From positions 49,856,900 through 49,920,899 of the forward strand of contig NC_089274.1 in assembly GCF_963678975.1 (NCBI RefSeq): 64,000 nucleotides of DNA, read 5' to 3'. This DNA is from Dysidea avara (Eukaryota; Porifera; Demospongiae; Dictyoceratida; Dysideidae). The translations under genes were made by a program, and so were the position numbers. Positions within the stretch are counted from its first letter, which is position 1. Each line of letters opens with the position of its first letter. This document shows positions 45,634-56,294 of this stretch, one piece after another. The notes beneath the pieces are model-generated. The model had not been told where the DNA came from. It did no database searches and worked only from the letters and a program-made list of their open reading frames with translations.

Positions 45634-47034
45634 TCATAGCTTTATTTCTTTGTAGGAGTGATTGTAGAGACGCTTGTCATACTGTTCTTGTTCGTAATAC
45701 TGTACAATGGGTGGAACATATCTGCAACTAGTGGCATGGTTTCAGAGTTTCCACAGAAACCCTCTTTGAAAAATTACTTCACAACAATGCAAGATTTTAA
45801 TCTCTACTCAAATGTGCTGTAGCTGCAGATGACCACCCTCGTCTCATTGATTTTTTTTCTAGGGATGAAACAAATATCAAATTTTAAGAATCCTGAAATA
45901 AACAAATGATTCTCCGCATAACTAGATGCTCAAAAGGGACTTTGATTACTACTACAACTTTGAATGTTAAATTATAAGAAATCCTTTACAACAGTTTTCA
46001 ATGTCTGAAAATTCATTGCAACTATCACAACTAATATAATAGGCAATAGAACACTTATTTGTCTTCAAAAATATGATGAATTACAGTTTTAAAATGACCA
46101 GCTTTCAGAAAAAAAGCTTTTCAAGATTAAATGTGTATTTGCCTGATTATCAAATATTTCATGAATAACAAATATTTCTTTACAAACAAATACCAATTAT
46201 TTGTACTAGCTATTTGTCTTAGCCTTATTTTTCTGTGATCCCTACTCATTGTAACTGTGATCCCTACTCATTGTAACTGTGATCCCTACTCATTGTACTC
46301 AAATGTAAAATTCTTCTTTATGCTTGTAAGTGTATATATCTGAGTACAATCAGGACACCTCACTAATAAGGACACCTCACTAATAAGAACACCTTGATAA
46401 TCAGGACACTTGTCCATGGTCCCATTTGTATTAGTGTACACACATTTAGACCCCTGAAATCAGGACACCTTGATAATCAGGACACTTGTCCAGGGATTTT
46501 TTTAGGGGGGGGGGGGGGGGGGATTTTGCCCCTCTGAAAATGATTTCCCCCCGAACTATGCTTCAACTGGTTCAATGATAAAATTAAATTTAAGAATGAT
46601 AAATTTTAAGTTCTGCCCCCCCCCTCAAATTTTGAAAAGCTCGAATTGCCCCTCCTGAATTTTCTAGAAAAATCCCTGCATCCACGATCTCATTTGTACA
46701 CCACTGAAATCAGGACACCTCATAATGACACACAGGACATTCAACAAGAGGTACACACTATCCTATTACACATGATCTCACATGGTAGGGGTAAGGCAAG
46801 ATGGTCTGTTTTGGTGTCTAGTTCTTACCAGGAGCTACACATTATGCTATAATTATGTAAAACCGTAAAACTCCGTATACTAACGCTACTCACAATCGTA
46901 TAAATGATCGTCACCTTTACAATTCATAAAACACGCCATACCTAGACAACATGTGTAACGAAATAGTCACCATATAATATATCAACTCACAGATCACGAG
47001 TAGTAAACTTAACACCTCTGTCATAATTGTTCAT
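45634..47034 (-). CDS. candidate small conserved-looking protein (43 aa), two exons
   Basis: No family recognised. Exon 1 is 47034-46991 (ATG, then MNNYDRGVKFTTRD, donor CT|GTGAGT); exon 2 is 45721-45634 (acceptor AGTTGCAG, reading YVPPIVQYYEQEQYDKRLYN to a TGA). Phases match (2 then 1) and would give 43 aa rich in Tyr and charged residues, with an AATAAA soon after. The composition of exon 2 looks protein-like rather than random, and this is the only open frame there that ends before a polyadenylation signal. Alternative: the overlapping frame at 47026 begins MTEVLSLLLVI, like a signal peptide, with the same donor in another phase. The intron is 1.27 kb and contains G-run and AAGGACACC-type repeats. 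Confidence 0.4.
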
Positions 47035-47272
47035 CGCGTCATGACGCGATATGCTGATTAAGACATTACCATAGATATACTGATTGGAATCGTCTCACGT
47101 GAGCCTATTAACTTCAATAGTACAAACGGACAAGTTATAATAATCGGAACCGGAATCAGGAATGGAATGGAACGACTAAACCAGGTCAAGAAGAAACCAA
47201 AGCTGAACCCGACCCGGGCTCGACCCGACCCTAACCCCAACCTAAGGTTTGCATAATTCTGTATGAAGTTAG

Positions 47273-47351
47273 ATTTTTGGTGAGTTCGAGGCGAGCTAGG
47301 GTTGGCCCGGCTTCGCTCGCTCCAACCCTAGCACGCCTCGAGCTCACCAAA
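47273..47351. repeat. 32-bp near-perfect hairpin
   Basis: TTTTTGGTGAGTTCGAGGCG... pairs with ...CGCCTCGAGCTCACCAAAAA, two mismatches in 32, with a 15-base GC-rich loop. Much more GC-rich than its surroundings; probably part of a larger composite repeat. Confidence 0.7.
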
Positions 47352-47621
47352 AACTTACCTTCATGTTTGATAGTGGAGTTATCAGAGTGACCATTCCGTT
47401 CCATTCCTGATTCCGGTGTTAGGTGCAATCTGTGAATTTGCGCAGTTTATAAATTGCGCTGCGCATTTTGTGAATTCATAAAATGCGCAACAATTTATAA
47501 ATTGCGCAGGTCAGGCAGGTGTCGTACTGACATATGACAAGGGGCAACGCGAGATGCGACACATTACAGTTGTATCCGTTGCCGACCTACTGTCGTTCCA
47601 AGTGTTAGATCACGAGATTTC

Positions 47622-47728
47622 CTCGTGGCAGTGTATGCGAGGTGTCCCTTAGTCTCACGGCGCCCGACCCTAAAAAGAGGGTCGGGCGCCGCGAGACTAG
47701 CGAGGTGTGAGTTTCGAATCACCATGAG
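47622..47728 (+). ncRNA. tRNA-like unit interrupted by a GC-rich hairpin
   Basis: CTCGTGG (47622-47628) can pair over seven bases with CCATGAG (47722-47728), like an acceptor stem. TGGCAGTGTATGCGAGG resembles a Pol III A box and GAGTTTCGAATCACC a B box/T-arm. Between them AGTCTCACGGCGCCCGACCC and its near-perfect complement form a 21-bp stem with an AAAAAG-type loop. A normal D-arm and anticodon arm cannot be drawn convincingly, so this could be a tRNA-derived repeat rather than a tRNA gene. Confidence 0.35.
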
Positions 47729-47831
47729 TTTAGAGATACGTCGGAAAGAGGGTCACGCCGGTACAGAGAGCTTCTGTAGAGGAAAATATCTTGATCCCAA
47801 TCACACCTCCAAAAGCAAAACAGTAACTTAA

Positions 47832-48147
47832 TGCACTTGTCAATTTCATGCCCCCCCCGGGAATACAGGGGATTGACAAATCGTGGTGTCAAATTCCCCA
47901 CTACTGGGGCAAAATCGGCTGTCAAATCCCCCACTTGTCCCCACCCCCCTAGTAGGGGATTTGACAACACCTCAAGGATGACTAAGTGCATATTTCATGC
48001 ATGCAATTGTGATATACATGCAATTTTAATATTTAGAAATGCAACAAATTGGTCAGTGAATTGGACAACTGTCAATTGCCCCAGGGGTGGGGACAAGAAG
48101 CAATGTCAAATCCCCACTTGAGGTGGGGCATGAAATTGACAAGTGCA
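47832..48147. mobile_element. Harbinger-like MITE, TSD TAA
   Basis: A 316-bp element, TIR TGCACTTGTCAATTTCATGC at both ends (23 bp inverted), TAA at 47829-47831 and 48148-48150. Internally repeats GTCAAATCCCC words in both orientations. Confidence 0.8.
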
Positions 48148-49351
48148 TAATGGAGGAGTCTGAAGGTGCATGCAGAAGATAACAGACGTTTTGAATGGAG
48201 CAGAAAGAAGTAATATTTCTAATTAGCCTTTCCATTGCTCAGTGAAACAAAGAAGCTGGTTTGTTTTGTTAAACTACCCAGAGCTCATGCATTGAAGTTC
48301 AGGAAGATGTTCTATATTTGCCTGCCAAGCAAAGGGTAAGAAACTAAACCTGCTTTCAATTGTTTGTGCCTGCCCTTCACAAAATTCTGTAATTAGCTAC
48401 AGAATGAGAATGACAAAACTCACCATTGTTTAGTTGCAACAGTTGAGACTTGAGAGTAGAGTGTGTGGATTCAACTGAAAATGGACATGTAGACTACAAG
48501 AAAGTACTTGCAGAGGTATGGAAGTGAATTATGTACAGTATGCTATCATATTCTCAAGTATCACAAAAATTTATTACCACTAGTCATAAGACCTGGACAT
48601 TGTGGAGATGGGTGGTTAATATTTTTTTTTGTTTGTTTTAGCTAATAATGTTTTTTTATACAGCAATATTATAATACTGAACAAGTAGTCCAGTTCCCAA
48701 GTTTGTAATAATGCCAAACTGTAGTGAAGGACGAGTCAGGCTTGATATTTTGCAAGAGACCAATCCTTTGTGATCCCCATAGACATAGCAACCAGCTATC
48801 AATCTATGGAGCCCACCTATCAATTTTCTGATGTATTAGTTTGGAAAAAGATTGATAGAACAGTCATTTGTTCTAATAGAGCAGTCAGTAAGTGATCTTA
48901 GAAGAAATCTGTAGGGGCATGCCTCCAGACCCCCTAGCTAGTAAGACCATGTGTGTATTTTCACATGTACAGTACTTAGCTTTACAACCACCTGGAACAG
49001 ACCCCCTGATTTCTTCACTGTTCAACGTTGCTTAGTATCTTAATTTGGCATACCGCAGTACTTATAATGTGAACATCATGGACCTACTTGAGTCTTCTTT
49101 TATGTATCTTTGCTGACAGTGGAAGATGTTGATTTGTGGTGGCTAGCTTCACATAATGGCTTCCCTACACGTGTAACAGAAGTTATTTGAATTTTCTGTT
49201 ACTGTAGTGACTGGAATGGTTCCAAAGGAGCTTCCCATGCAATGCTGTGTAACTGGCTGAACATGGCTGAAAGCAAAGTGTAATTATGGCCTAATTATTG
49301 TTGGGGGCACGTTCAGATTAATACATGAAGTTTGGCACCTGTTTTCAGTTA
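48148..49351. other. intergenic, no gene seen
   Basis: Only two copies of the CTCTAATAGAGCAGTCA motif (48857-48893) and ordinary AT-rich sequence. Confidence 0.5.
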
Positions 49352-50035
49352 GGGATCATCCATAATTTTCAGTCTTTATGCTATGGGGTGCCGTTTGTAC
49401 CAAAATTGTACAAAAATGCCTTATTTATAAACTATAACCATACTTTATAAATCAATGCACTACTTTATAAATCAATGCACTACTTTATAAATCATGAACA
49501 TATACTTTATAAATCATTGACATACTTTATAAACTATAACATTGATTTATATAAATTATACATGTGATTTGTAAACTATAACACTTATTTTTAAAGTATA
49601 AACACTGATTTATAAATTAATAATATTATTAATTTATATATCAATGTACTACAGTTTATAAATCATGTGTATAGTTTATAAATCATGTGTATAGTTTATA
49701 AATCATGTGTATATAGTTTATAAATCATACACATGATTTATAAATCAATAACATACTTTATGAACCATACATGCATAATTTATAAATCATCATTATGATT
49801 TATAAATTGCACATGTCAGATTAATAAATCATAAGTATATTTTACAAATCATCATCACGAGTGACTTAGTTTGGTTATTTTTGTATTTTATAAATCATTG
49901 TCGTACTTTATAAATTTAACACATACTTTACTAATCACATGTACAATTTACTTTTGTAAACTAATACTATGATATGTAAATCAATAGTGTAATTTAGTAG
50001 CCATATGTTGTTGTTTAGTATCGATAGTTACTTAT

Positions 50036-50299
50036 ATGTGTATCAAATGTAAAGCATTTGTGGTATATGATCCAGCACAGGATTCAGCACACTTAGTACA
50101 GGCTTTGGCAGCTGTTGTGAGCATTTGTTCTAATGAGAGCAACCCAGCAAAGTGGAGTATGTCACCATTACCAATGCCCCTGCCAGTGGTTCCACCAACT
50201 ATGCCACTGTTGTCACCAATTATGCTACTGTTGTCACTGGCTGACTTGAGCCCAAATCCTACACCGTGTAAGAGTAGCCAGCAAGAGTGGCATAATTAG
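50036..50299 (+). CDS. mirrored open frame, left arm of the foldback element
   Basis: An ATG-initiated frame reading MCIKCKAFVVYDPAQDSA, then LVQALAAVVS and NESNPAKWS. The first 41 codons match the right-arm frame, after which a two-base length difference moves it to another register. Family unknown. Might be a decayed transposon gene captured in a palindrome, or chance. Confidence 0.3.
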   Translation: MCIKCKAFVVYDPAQDSAHLVQALAAVVSICSNESNPAKWSMSPLPMPLPVVPPTMPLLSPIMLLLSLADLSPNPTPCKSSQQEWHN

Positions 50300-50480
50300 T
50301 GGAATTACTGGCAGGGGAGTTACCCACAACAATGACAGGGGCATTGGTAATGGTGATACTCCACTTTGCCGGGTTGCTCTCATTAGTGCAAGTGCTCACA
50401 ACAGCTGCCAAAGCTTGTACTAAGTTTGCTGAATCCTGTGCTGGATCACATGCCACAAATGCTTTCCATTTGATGCACAT
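50259..50480 (-). CDS. mirrored open frame, right arm of the foldback element
   Basis: An ATG-initiated 73-aa frame: MCIKWKAFVACDPAQDSANL, NESNPAKWSITITNAP, then NSTNYATLAGYSYTV and stop. It is the inverted partner of 50036-50299. The register after NPAKWS looks more protein-like here than in the left arm. Function unknown. Confidence 0.3.
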   Translation of the reverse strand: MCIKWKAFVACDPAQDSANLVQALAAVVSTCTNESNPAKWSITITNAPVIVVGNSPASNSTNYATLAGYSYTV

Positions 50481-51487
50481 CTAAGTAATATTATCTACTT
50501 TACCAGTTAGGCACTGGAGGGTGTACACAGAAGGCAGAGCCTGTTCGAGGTGTTTACCCATAGCCTAGGAGCCTAAGAGAAAATCTTTGAGCTAAACATC
50601 CTAAAGTGAAACGGGACAAATATTGATATGAATTCTAACTATCGATACTAAACAACAACATATGGCTACTAAATTACACTATTGATTTATATATCATAGT
50701 ATTAGTTTATAAAAGTAAATTGTAGCTACATGTGACTTGTAAAGTATGTGTTAAATTTATAAAGTACGACAATGATTTATAAAATACAACAGTAACCAAA
50801 CTAAGTTACTCGTGATGATGATTTGTATAATATACTTATGATTTATTAATCTGATATGTGCAATTTATAAATCATAATGATGATTTATAAATTATGCATG
50901 TATGGTTCATAAAGTATGTTATTGATTTATAAATCATGTGTATGATTTATAAACTATACACATGATTTATAAACTATACACATGATTTATAAACTGTAGT
51001 ACATTGATATATAAATTAATATTATAATTTATAAATCAGTGTTTATACTTTACAAATAAGTATTATATAGTTTACAAATCACATGTATAATTTATATAAA
51101 TCAATGTTATAGTTTATAAAGTATGTCAATGATTTATAAATCAGGTATATGGTTTATAAATCATGCATATAATTTATAAAGTATATGTTCATGATTTATA
51201 AAGTAGTGCATTGATTTATAAAGTATGGTTATAGTTTATAAATAAGGCATTTTTTGTACAATTTTGGTACAGACGGCACCCCATATTATGCAAGCGTACA
51301 AAGAGTACTCTTTTTTTCTAACCCCCTCCCTCCTTCACAAAACATACTGTATAAATGTTGATACTATGTACAGTACATATACACGATGATTATTCATCAT
51401 TTTATAAGCGTACACGTGATTTAACCCCCTCCCTCCTAACGTACTCTTTGTACTCTTGCGTAAAGGCAGAAAATAGTGGATGACCCC

Positions 51488-53990
51488 TTAACTATATTTG
51501 ACTTTACTCTGTTTGTACAGACTATACCCACTGAGTGAAACTCAACTATCCTTTGTTTAAAATGAAATGTATTGAAATAAGTTAGGCTATGCCACAAAAA
51601 TTATTATAATTATGCACCTATTAATTGCTTCAGCAAACTCAATTCAATTCAATTATTAAACAGTTCAATATACATCATCACATTCTGTGTATTCATTTGT
51701 ACCATTAAGTAAACATATACATGTTTGTATCTATATTGTTCTAACCTTCTTGGTGAATAGTTGGATTTCTTGGTGAATCAGTTAATTTCTTTTCATAGTC
51801 TGTTGTATATTCCGATGAGTTAAGATGTGTCACATGCATTAACAGAAAATGTTTGTTTATTTAGAATCATTTAATTGGATGACTATTGTCATTCTTGTGG
51901 AATGATTAGTTTGGGTGATGATACTACTGACATGGTGAGGTCTAGTTATGCAAACAAATTTTGTATTCGTGTGTGGATTCCATAGGTCAGGTGCAATAGT
52001 TTCTCATCAGGGGTACGGTACCATGAACAGTGTCTAGGAAGACAGCCAGGCAAGATGAAAGTGGGTATAACTTTTCTAGGTCTTGCTGTTCATCAAAATT
52101 GATCAAATGGAGTTGTGCCTTTGTAACTCATGTATTGGAGTATACTTAGCTACATGTGTAACACAGCATACCTGATTCCAAACGCTATATGTTTGCACTA
52201 ATAGCTGTATGAGGTGGCATTATGTAACTGCATGTTGTGTTACATCTACATGCATGGGATAATGTGAGAGTGAAACTATAAGTACCATTTAAACTGGACA
52301 TTAAAGATATGATGTTGGGACACGAGTTACAATGCTTATGTGCTGATATACATTTCATTACTGGTGGAGCATGCATGTGCAGCGTTTGTTTGTTCTGGAC
52401 AAGTCAACTGCTAGAAAAACATACATGCAGGCTGGACTGTACATGTGCCCATGATCAATATCAGCTGATCGAAATGAGATGAACCTGCTAGCTACCACAA
52501 ATGCTGTAGTACACAGAGGGCAAAACTGAGAGAGAAAGACAGTATGCACCTTATCCATGCAGGAGAGATAGTCTGCAATGTAGCTAGAATGCGTCTTTAT
52601 CCATGTCCCTTCAACTAGTAAATATATTAAGGGGGAAAAAGAAGCCTGTTATTCCTCCCTGAAAGCAACTATGATACGCACTTGAATCATAACGGCGGTA
52701 CGCTGAATGGACCAGAATCCAGTTGATGTTCATAAAATGCGCAGCTCTTACGGTATAGTTCACAACACAAACTGCGCAACAATTTATGAATCGTTGCGCA
52801 TTTTATGAATTCACCAAATGGGCAGCGCAATTTATCGTATTATAAACTGCACAAATTCACAGATTGCGCCTAACACCTGTTCCGGTTATTATAACTTACC
52901 ACACAGAGGCGTTCGCCGGATCATAGATAACTAACCCCAGGTACTTGGAATCTGGCATAGATATACTATATGGGTTAGTATTTATGGGACACTTTAGGAT
53001 GATTGACACACATAACTCATAGGAACTTAAATTTTGGACCAAAGACTCATCAATTAGTCTATTAACTTCAGTCAAAAAATTAGCCATATAGCATAATCCA
53101 ATGATGAGAACTTGTAAGGTGTCTCAATGTTGTCAGTGTTACTGTACATAATTATGAGACAGTGTACATATTATCAGACAGAGAAATATGCAAACTATTT
53201 CAATATCCTCTAACTTGAAACAGAAAGCACGAAAAGCCTGGCCAATAAAATTTGGACCAGGTACGCACCAATATGTTCCATATAGAATATTAAAATTTGA
53301 TGGATATTGCTTGCAAGAGAGCAGAATTTCTTTGTATGGCTTCCTGACATGTAAATGTCCATAATTATGAGACAGCTATATAGCTGATCATATTATGAGA
53401 TGGTTCTATTTTCAGACACTGACAGTTGCAAATAGCTTCTAATTTATGTGAAGGTACACTAAAACATTTACTAATACATCTTTTAATAAAAACAAAGTAT
53501 ATCAACAGTCAGTGCAGTACACAATTCCAATGCAGAGGCAGATATAACCACTGTATGTGTTTCCTTCACTTGAGATGTTACTGAAACATGCCGAAACTAA
53601 CTCCTTAGCTGAGTGATTACTTTTTCTACCTTTTGGATAATAGATAATGTTTCAAACAACTTGTCAGTTATGAAGATTAGATGCTACAAACAATTGCATT
53701 TCATCATATTTACCACTGAGCCTTTTGCAGGGTCATCTTTAGCCAGGGGACAACAAAATTAAGCTTGATTTACATGGTTTTAAGCTATATCGACGTCTTC
53801 AACAACTCTCATGATTTATACACTATTTAGCTAAAATTTTTACACACTTGTGAGAACTGGCAAGTCAAAACACCTTTATAGCATGCTACACACACTGAAG
53901 TAAGTGCCTAATAGTAAGGCAGGTTATATAGAGCCGGTACCGGTTACACTGTTTTGCCGGCTATTTTGCCGGCAGTGGAGGGTATAATAC
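51488..53990. other. intergenic repeats, no firm gene
   Basis: Contains an inverted relative of 47425-47520 at 52725-52880 (AAATGCGCA / TGCGCATTTT words). There is also a 62-aa minus-strand frame at 53087-52896 (MANFLTEVNRLIDESL...) whose 3' part overlaps a GATCCGGCGAACGC repeat and is followed by GTAAGT; it could be a first exon, but nothing was found to splice it to. Confidence 0.4.
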
Positions 53991-54432
53991 CATAGATATA
54001 CAGACAAGTACCCGGGATTGGAATCATCCGGTTTTTTGTGCCGGATCATTGTTACCGGAAGTAGCAATATCTTCGAATTTATCACATAGAAGAATAGTTA
54101 TACTCTTGTGACTACTTCCTAAAACATTAATAATTAGTTGCCGTGTACTATAAGTCCGGTTCCTTCGATAATGGTGGTTACGCATCGAGAGACACACCTA
54201 CAAACCAGGCCCTACCGCTAATTAACCACCCCCTTTTGCGAGGAAGGCTTACCAACACCTAAACAAACACTCTCACATATTGACATTTTACAGAAATGTA
54301 TTGTGAAAGGCGTATTTCACTATCCCGCCTTTTTCCAAGGGGGTAACAATGATCCGGCGAACGCGTTTGTATTGAAGTTAATGGGCTCACGTGAGATGAT
54401 TCCAATCCCGGGTACTTGTCTGTATATCTATG
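53991..54432. mobile_element. 442-bp TIR element (family J), 7-bp flanking repeat
   Basis: Perfect 38-bp TIRs starting CATAGATATACAGACAAGTA, with ATAATAC on both sides (53984-53990, 54433-54439). Fragments of the same ends occur near 47068, 52955 and 56130-56205. An internal segment (54097-54250) recurs inverted at about 54880-55120. Confidence 0.8.
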
Positions 54433-54492
54433 ATAATACTTAGAATGTTACGTGCAATAAAAGAAAACTTGTACAAAAAACCTAAGAAAGCG

Positions 54493-54583
54493 AAAAAAAA
54501 AGTTGTCTAAGCGAGGGTTCCAACCCCGGGCATCCGTACTCATAAGCAATGTTTGTAACGATTATACCACCGGTGCTCCAGCT
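54493..54583 (-). ncRNA. tRNA-like Pol III unit or SINE head
   Basis: On the minus strand, GGAGCACCGGTGGTATAATC resembles a D-arm/A box. CGGGGTTGGAACCCTCG forms a five-pair T-arm with a seven-base loop (B box), and a T8 run (A8 at 54493-54500 on plus) follows as a Pol III terminator. The 5' and 3' ends do not pair as an acceptor stem, so a functional tRNA is unlikely. Confidence 0.4.
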
Positions 54584-55179
54584 AGTCATATTATTTAGTT
54601 TCTACGTTATAAACATCCGACTGAAGTGACTTCTATATATAACAAGAGTGAAGAAGAAACCAAAGCTGAACCCTAGCCTACCCCTAACGCTAAGGAACTA
54701 CTTTTCGCATCCCCTAAAGTTGAATGCTCGGGGCAACCTACTAGTGCCGGCACAATAGCCGTTAGTGTTTGCAAACCGGTACCGGCTAAATATACACTTC
54801 GTAATACAATAGTAATTATAGCTCAAGTGTCTCATAATACGTATTGTCTCATATTAGCCGGGACACTTACCTTTTCTATGGCCGGATCATTGTTACCCCC
54901 TTAGAAAAAGGCTGGATAGTTAGCTTTATAATTGTTGGTTAGCCGGCTTCCTCGTGTAAGGGGGTGGTGGTTAATTAGCGGTAGGGCCTGGTTTGTAGGT
55001 GTGTCTCAAAATGCGGCTGGCCCGGATGCGTTGCCACCATTATCGAAGGAACCAGACTTATAGCGCACGGCAACTAATTAATGTTTTTGGACGTACTCAC
55101 AAGAGTAGAACTAGTCTTCTATGTGACTGTCATAGGCGGTTCCAGGATTTTTGGTGACTGACTGGTTTCTGATCAAGAG

Positions 55180-55627
55180 TAGGGACCGCCGATTATGCTC
55201 ATAATTTTACCTATTATGCTATGCTGCACTGCTCAAAAATTTTCCTAATATGCTTAAATTTATGCTCAAAACTTACCTATTATGCTCAAATTATGCCCAA
55301 TTATTTTTGCCTCAGTTCTCATGCTCTGCTAATAATTTCCAGTTTATGGATAAATAATAAGTGGCTGAAGCACAAACCTATACTTGTCAAAATGCATAGC
55401 ACAGAAAAGATCGATATACTCTAATAGAACAGTCAGCTATGACTATGTGATTGTTCTATTAGAGTTACTGACTGTTCTATTAGAGTATATCGATCTTTCT
55501 GTGATATTTTTATAAGCAAGAATTCATACTGTTACAAAATATTCTGCCTATTATGCTAGCATTATGCTCAATGCTTTCAGGCACCTATTATGCTCATTAT
55601 TATGCCAGCATAATCGGCGGGTCCCTA
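55180..55627. mobile_element. hAT-type MITE, 8-bp TSD ATCAAGAG, with nested palindrome
   Basis: TIR TAGGGACC(C)GCCGATTATG at both ends; exact duplication ATCAAGAG at 55172-55179 and 55628-55635; internal CCTATTATGCTC words. Inside lies a second palindrome, 55401-55502. Confidence 0.88.
55401..55502. mobile_element. palindromic MITE carrying the dispersed CTCTAATAGAAC motif as its ends
   Basis: ACAGAAAAGATCGATATACT... is the inverse of ...AGTATATCGATCTTTCTGT (one-base indel in about 35), nested inside the hAT element. Explains the motif scattered through the window. Confidence 0.7.
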
Positions 55628-56294
55628 ATCAAGAGCATAAGTGAAGACCCAAAAAAAAGGTGACTGCTTGCTGAGAATAACTGCCCTCCACTAACCATGT
55701 GTTAATATCACTGATAAAGTACATAAAAGTCCCTATCACACTAGTTACATATCTTGCTACACTGCTGCTCTAAATACTGTGACTGCTTTATTAGGGTGAT
55801 TGACTGCTCTATTAGAGTATCTCCATCTGAACGTGACAGGTTTCCGGAAACCTCAGAAACCTCCCTGGAGCCGCCCCTGACCAAATGCTAATTCAATTGT
55901 AGTAGGTGCTTCGGGTAGGTGTAGCTTGCAAGTATATTTAGTTTTTTGGTAGTTTGTAATTAGCTAGTCTTTGTCATTGTTGTTAGATTCTCACTTAGCT
56001 AATTCTAGATTTATTTTTGTATAGCCATCTTATGATTGTATAAATCTTGTGTTGACCTGGCAGGCAGTGCCTTTACCGGTAAGTAATTAGAAGATTTTCG
56101 GGATTTCGAAGATATTGCTACTTCCGGTAACAAGATCCGGTACGAAAAACCGGATGATTCCAATCCCGGGTACTTGTTTGTATATCTACGACATTACGTA
56201 CTAATAATTGGCGCCCTGCGCTAATAGTAAGTAATAGTGGGGAAAACCCCTAAGGATATGATAGCAACACTTCTAACAATTTCACTCATTATTA

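Larger units (their letters stand above)
49352..51487. mobile_element. 2.1-kb palindromic (foldback) element, TSD TTA
   Basis: The ends GGGATCATCC... and ...GGATGACCCC are inverted and flanked by TTA (49349-49351, 51488-51490), a Harbinger-like signature. The arms pair almost to the centre (about 50260): GGGGTGCCGTTTGTACCAAA near 49385 matches the complement near 51275, and long AT-rich tracts of TTTATAAATCA words (49430-49975 and 50660-51245) mirror each other. The core carries mirrored coding-like segments (50036-50299 plus, 50480-50259 minus). The right arm holds an extra insertion with CGTACAAAGAGTAC ends (about 51294-51460). Confidence 0.8.

Noticed and set aside
47058-48235. Several overlapping frames on both strands (60-96 aa)
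   Set aside because: They fall in hairpins and the Harbinger-like MITE, with palindromic mirror copies; no splice or family support.
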